NCBI GenBank assembly: GCA_050184295.1 | Contig: JBFXAM010000065.1 | Location: forward strand, 1 to 24,638 | Direction: 5' to 3' | DNA length: 24,638 nt | From: JBFXAM01 sp050184295 | GTDB lineage: Bacteria; Planctomycetota; Phycisphaerae; UBA1845; Fen-1342 | Part shown: positions 23,673 through 24,638 of the stretch, in pieces | How the letters are laid out: every line of letters begins with the position of its first letter | How positions within the stretch are numbered: position 1 is the stretch's first letter | Program-made: the position numbers and the translations under genes | Notes under the pieces: model-generated | Databases searched by the model: none | Told to the model about the DNA's origin: nothing | The model's input: the letters and a program-made list of their open reading frames with translations, nothing else

Positions 23673-24602
23673 ATGCACATCGCATCGTTCGCTGCGGACG
23701 CGCGCTCTGGTTGCGAATCGCGGTCCGCGCCCATCGCGCGTCACACCGCCGCGTCGCGCGCCTGCCGGGCGTTCACGCTGATCGAACTGCTCGTCGTCGT
23801 CGCGATCATCGCGCTGCTCATCTCGATCCTGCTCCCGTCGCTCGCCGACGCCAAAAAGCAGGCCCGCACCGACATCTGCATGAGCAACCAGAAGCAGATC
23901 GCCACCGCCATGATCTTCTACTCCAGCGAGTGGAATGACCACCTGCCCGGCGGAACCTGGGACTGGATTGGGCCGGTCAACCCCAGCTATACCAACGCCA
24001 CTCCGCTCTGCTGGCTCGGCTCGCTCAACGGCAACGGCGACCGGCGCTACATGCCCTACAAGGGCACGATCTTCCGCTACCTCCAGAACAGCGAGCGCGT
24101 CTTCAAGTGTCCCGAAGACGCCATCGACAAGGTGACGCGCACTAACACGACTTGGCGCAACAAGCCCGATCACAGTTATACGGCCCCCGCGCTGCTCACC
24201 GGCGCTTCGCTCAGCTGGCTGAAGCGAACGTGGTGGCCGGACAACTTCAACGGCTTCGCGTGGAACGTGCACTGGGACCGCGCAGGGAACCAGTCGCTGC
24301 CCTGGCTGCTGGTCGAGGAAGACGAGGCCGAGTATCTCTCGGAAGTCGTCGACAGCGCCTGGTCCAATGTCGACATCCTCTCCAATCGCCACAAGGGCCG
24401 CGCCTGCATCGCGCACATCGATACGAGCGTCACGGTCCGCAAGTATCAGCGCTTCCCGCAGAAACTCGACGCGTGGAAGGTGTACTACGAACGCGCCGAC
24501 GGCGCCTACGTCACCGCCGGAGAGTGGGGCTATAACGTCGCCGGCCGCCCCGACATCCGCTTCGGCTACATCAAGAAAGCCCGCCGCCTCAACCCCAGGT
24601 AG
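23673..24602 (+). CDS. Type II secretion pseudopilin-like protein
   Basis: A 309-residue protein with a prepilin N-terminus. A 33-residue charged leader ends CRA before FTLIELLVVVAIIALLISILLPSL. Prepilin peptidase would cut between Ala33 and Phe34, and Glu38 is the conserved +5 residue. Gly at -1 is replaced by Ala. The hydrophobic helix continues as ADAKKQARTDICMSNQKQIATAMIFYSSEWNDHLPGG, as in the large planctomycete families of such proteins. The remainder is Trp/Asn-rich with CWLGSLNGNGDRRYMPYKG and FKCPED, and ends LNPR. Such proteins are numerous in planctomycete genomes and their individual roles are mostly unknown. GAGG lies 6 bases before the ATG; the in-frame extension upstream overlaps the GNAT gene. 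Confidence 0.9.
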   Translation: MHIASFAADARSGCESRSAPIARHTAASRACRAFTLIELLVVVAIIALLISILLPSLADAKKQARTDICMSNQKQIATAMIFYSSEWNDHLPGGTWDWIGPVNPSYTNATPLCWLGSLNGNGDRRYMPYKGTIFRYLQNSERVFKCPEDAIDKVTRTNTTWRNKPDHSYTAPALLTGASLSWLKRTWWPDNFNGFAWNVHWDRAGNQSLPWLLVEEDEAEYLSEVVDSAWSNVDILSNRHKGRACIAHIDTSVTVRKYQRFPQKLDAWKVYYERADGAYVTAGEWGYNVAGRPDIRFGYIKKARRLNPR

Positions 24603-24638
24603 CTCGCCTGGATCGAAGCACGAGCCGCGCCGCTCATC

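Noticed and set aside
1..24638. tRNA, rRNA, transposase or prophage genes
   Set aside because: None was recognised on either strand; no insertion sequence ends or integrase motifs were seen.

Overview
The window looks like chromosomal DNA from a very GC-rich member of the Planctomycetota, probably Phycisphaerae-like. The support is a fused SecDF, a type-II-pseudopilin-like protein with a long leader and an FTLIELLVV/ILLPSL core, a KSFRIDHP-type exported protein, Pro/Ala-rich loops, and strong third-position GC in the real genes. This is inferred from family content; no rRNA or tRNA is present to confirm it.

Layout: 101-8541 is a minus-strand series: a membrane-anchored double-LysM protein, a 707-base gap with palindromic and direct repeats, secDF, a small anchored protein of unknown function with a good promoter, a palindromic repeat, and hldE coupled to a small upstream ORF. 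8712-11111 holds a divergent pair: an MFS transporter (minus) and an exported YcaC-like isochorismatase-family hydrolase (plus). 11199-14059 holds a B12-binding-type radical SAM protein (minus), divergent from a PadR regulator overlapping a GyrI-like ligand-binding protein. 14351-16877 holds a FadR/FCD-type GntR regulator (minus), with two TGTCGACA operators before it, facing a Tat-exported ankyrin protein and a probable lipoprotein intradiol dioxygenase (plus). 17454-18854 is an exported Gly/Ser-rich surface protein. 19164-22319 is a solitary, visibly lower-GC gene fusing an SF1/UPF1-like helicase to one PLD (HKD) nuclease motif and a Cys-rich tail. A GNAT acetyltransferase and a pseudopilin-like protein close the window.

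The gene most worth a second look is the helicase-PLD fusion, whose architecture matches what I recall of the single-protein Mokosh type II anti-phage system (MkoC), with a Cys-rich C-terminus and a long helical insert. Other signals are a 38-bp direct repeat pair 73 bp apart, an operator-promoter at padR that implies a leaderless transcript, a 20-bp-spaced operator pair at the GntR gene, and an exported Tat-ankyrin/dioxygenase pair that may be its target.
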